24,727 nucleotides of DNA from JAWWPY01 sp036394075 (GTDB lineage Bacteria; Actinomycetota; Actinomycetes; Streptosporangiales; Streptosporangiaceae). Both the position numbers and the translations under genes were made by a program. This document shows, piece after piece, positions 23,361 to 24,727 of the stretch. The first letter of the stretch is position 1. Each line of letters starts with the position of its first letter. Under the pieces are notes generated by a model, which was not told where the DNA came from, ran no database searches, and worked only from the letters and a program-made list of their open reading frames with translations. Location of the stretch: positions 1 to 24,727 of the forward strand of contig DASWFT010000249.1 of the NCBI GenBank assembly GCA_036394075.1. Reading direction: 5' to 3'.

Positions 23361-24707
23361 CTAGTAGGCGGCCTTTCGCACCTGGTCAAGGCCGTGCAGG
23401 ATGACGTTCAGCTGCCCCGGGCGGTCAAGGTACTCAAGGATCGCGCTGTTGAAAGCATTCTCCATGACCTGCGGCATGGAGTCAGACGCGTCGAAACGGA
23501 CATTGACGGCATGCGCAAGGTTCCTGGCCAGGCCGCGTGACACCGGGTCCGGATAGTCGCTCAGCGGCACGAGCCGGTTCACTGATATCGCGCCGCTGCC
23601 CGGACGGCTGGTCCATGCTTCCTGCGCCGCAGGGGTGGTCAGGTAGTCAATCAGCTTGCGTGCGGCCGGGGTGGCACGGAACATTCCCAGCAAGTCGCCC
23701 GCGACCTCCTCGCTGCCCCGGCCCGCGGATGTCAGCGATGGGAATGGAACGAAGTCGAAGTCCCGCTGCGGTCGGGGATGCAGGCCGGAACCAGCCGAGC
23801 CGAGCGTGTCCTGCGTATAGAAGGCGGTGATGAACGAGCCCTCGTGATCCAGGTAGCAGCCGGGCGGATTGGCGAACATCGGCTGGGCGGCCTGGCCGTA
23901 GCTGGTCACAAGCTCGGAACCCTGGCCGCCGCCGTGAACGAGGCCTGGGGCATCCGCGACGTGACCGAAAGTCAGCCATGCCCGCACGACAGGAGCCGAC
24001 GTCCACGGCAGCGCGCCTGCCACCCATCGGTCATATGCCTGCGGACCGGACTGATGGAGCAGGATGTCCTCGATCCAGTCAGTCCCGGGCCAACCGGAAC
24101 TGGAGCTGTCCTCCATGCCCATGCACCACGGCGACGTGCCCGCTGCCCGCAGGCTCGTCGCCAGGCCCGTGAGCTGACTCCAGGTCAGGCCCGGCGACCT
24201 GAGAAGGCCCAGGTAACGGGCGGGAAACTGGCGAGGTTCGTACCAGATGACACTCTTCAGCGCCGCCTTGACGATGATCGCGTAGTAGTGGCGGGTACCG
24301 GACGGCCCGGCGGCCTGCATGAGCCTCAGCCAGCCTGGCCCGTACTGCCTGGCCATCGTCGTCAGGTCCAGCGCTCCGTCGATGGGGACCAGCGTCCCGG
24401 CGGTCGCGGCCTGGCCCAATTCGCCCGGCGTGGCCAGCACCGCAAGGTCAGGGGGATTCCCGTCTTTCAGGTCGCTGGCGAGCACGGCGTCGGCGTCGCG
24501 TGTTCCCGTGTAGTCGACCTGGATCCCGTATTTCTTCTCGAAGCCGTGGATCATCGCCAGGAAGCCGTTCTCCTCGTCTCCGGTCCACGGGCCGAGTACC
24601 GTGACGACCGCTCCACCGCCGGCGGGGCTGCAGCCGGCCAGCCCGAGAGCAGCGAGCAGCACGAGCACCAGCAGGATGGCTGACGGGCCGCGGTTCCTCG
24701 TGGTCAC
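23361..24707 (-). CDS. Extracellular solute-binding lipoprotein (ABC importer, family 1)
   Basis: This 448-residue substrate-binding protein has a lipoprotein signal peptide: basic start, ILLVLVLLAALG and the lipobox LAGC with lipidated C26. The mature part has the layout of sugar-binding proteins: VLGPWTGDEENGF, then FEKKYGIQVDY, PPDLAVLATPGELGQ and a C-terminal MFRATPAARKLIDYL with QEAWTSRPG. The substrate is probably an oligosaccharide but is not determined. The start is GTG 24707 with GGGGGT about 5 bases upstream. Permease and ATPase genes would be expected downstream on this strand (lower coordinates), where hicAB lies instead. They may be beyond the window's right edge or encoded elsewhere. 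Confidence 0.9.
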   Translation of the reverse strand: MTTRNRGPSAILLVLVLLAALGLAGCSPAGGGAVVTVLGPWTGDEENGFLAMIHGFEKKYGIQVDYTGTRDADAVLASDLKDGNPPDLAVLATPGELGQAATAGTLVPIDGALDLTTMARQYGPGWLRLMQAAGPSGTRHYYAIIVKAALKSVIWYEPRQFPARYLGLLRSPGLTWSQLTGLATSLRAAGTSPWCMGMEDSSSSGWPGTDWIEDILLHQSGPQAYDRWVAGALPWTSAPVVRAWLTFGHVADAPGLVHGGGQGSELVTSYGQAAQPMFANPPGCYLDHEGSFITAFYTQDTLGSAGSGLHPRPQRDFDFVPFPSLTSAGRGSEEVAGDLLGMFRATPAARKLIDYLTTPAAQEAWTSRPGSGAISVNRLVPLSDYPDPVSRGLARNLAHAVNVRFDASDSMPQVMENAFNSAILEYLDRPGQLNVILHGLDQVRKAAY

Positions 24708-24727
24708 CGTTACCCCCGGTATTCATT

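Overview
The window is high-GC DNA: a hand count gives about 72% G+C at 12241-12480. It has many GTG and TTG starts, 4-base stop/start overlaps and an actinobacterial style of cell-envelope genes, including an LCP protein with a cytoplasmic Pro/Asp-rich head and a fused Wzz/BY-kinase. I read it as a chromosomal segment from a filamentous-type actinomycete. The genus cannot be fixed from the sequence alone. Almost the whole window is one exopolysaccharide or cell-wall glycopolymer locus of the Wzx/Wzy type, followed by a few accessory genes. No tRNA, rRNA, CRISPR array, transposase or phage gene was seen.

Layout. 1-508 holds a remnant of an LCP gene 3' end that carries a 92-bp tandem duplication. 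509-2869 (+) is a bi-domain oxidoreductase (MDR dehydrogenase plus Gfo/Idh/MocA). A leftward block follows: LCP glycopolymer transferase (2640-3803), DegT-type sugar aminotransferase (4032-5195), LMW tyrosine phosphatase (5156-5866) and Wzz/BY-kinase (5863-7323). The last three are joined by very short overlaps. A rightward block starts at about 7471: PglF-type NDP-sugar 4,6-dehydratase, a phosphoglycosyltransferase fused to a second DegT aminotransferase, a UDP-sugar 3-dehydrogenase-like Gfo protein, and a UDP-HexNAc 6-dehydrogenase. Leftward again are a PglD-type acetyltransferase and a GT4 glycosyltransferase (13543-15404). Rightward come an 890-residue protein joining a Wzx-like flippase to a Wzy/WaaL-like polymerase or ligase (15594-18266), two further GT-B glycosyltransferases and a HAD phosphatase (to 21450). 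The right end has a secreted parallel beta-helix protein, a HicAB toxin-antitoxin pair and a solute-binding lipoprotein on the minus strand.

How the genes may work together (inference from families). The 4,6-dehydratase, an aminotransferase and the PglD-like acetyltransferase together could make UDP-N,N'-diacetylbacillosamine. The 6-dehydrogenase, Gfo 3-dehydrogenase and the other aminotransferase, possibly sharing the acetyltransferase, could make a 2,3-diamino-uronic acid. The PglC-like domain would start the repeat unit on undecaprenyl phosphate, and three GTs would extend it. The Wzx-Wzy fusion would flip and polymerise it, with chain length set by the BY-kinase/phosphatase pair. The LCP protein would attach the polymer to peptidoglycan. 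The most notable points are the two uncommon fusions (PGT-aminotransferase and Wzx-Wzy), the overlap that nearly makes the dehydratase part of the first fusion, and the duplicated LCP tail that flanks the bi-domain gene as direct repeats.
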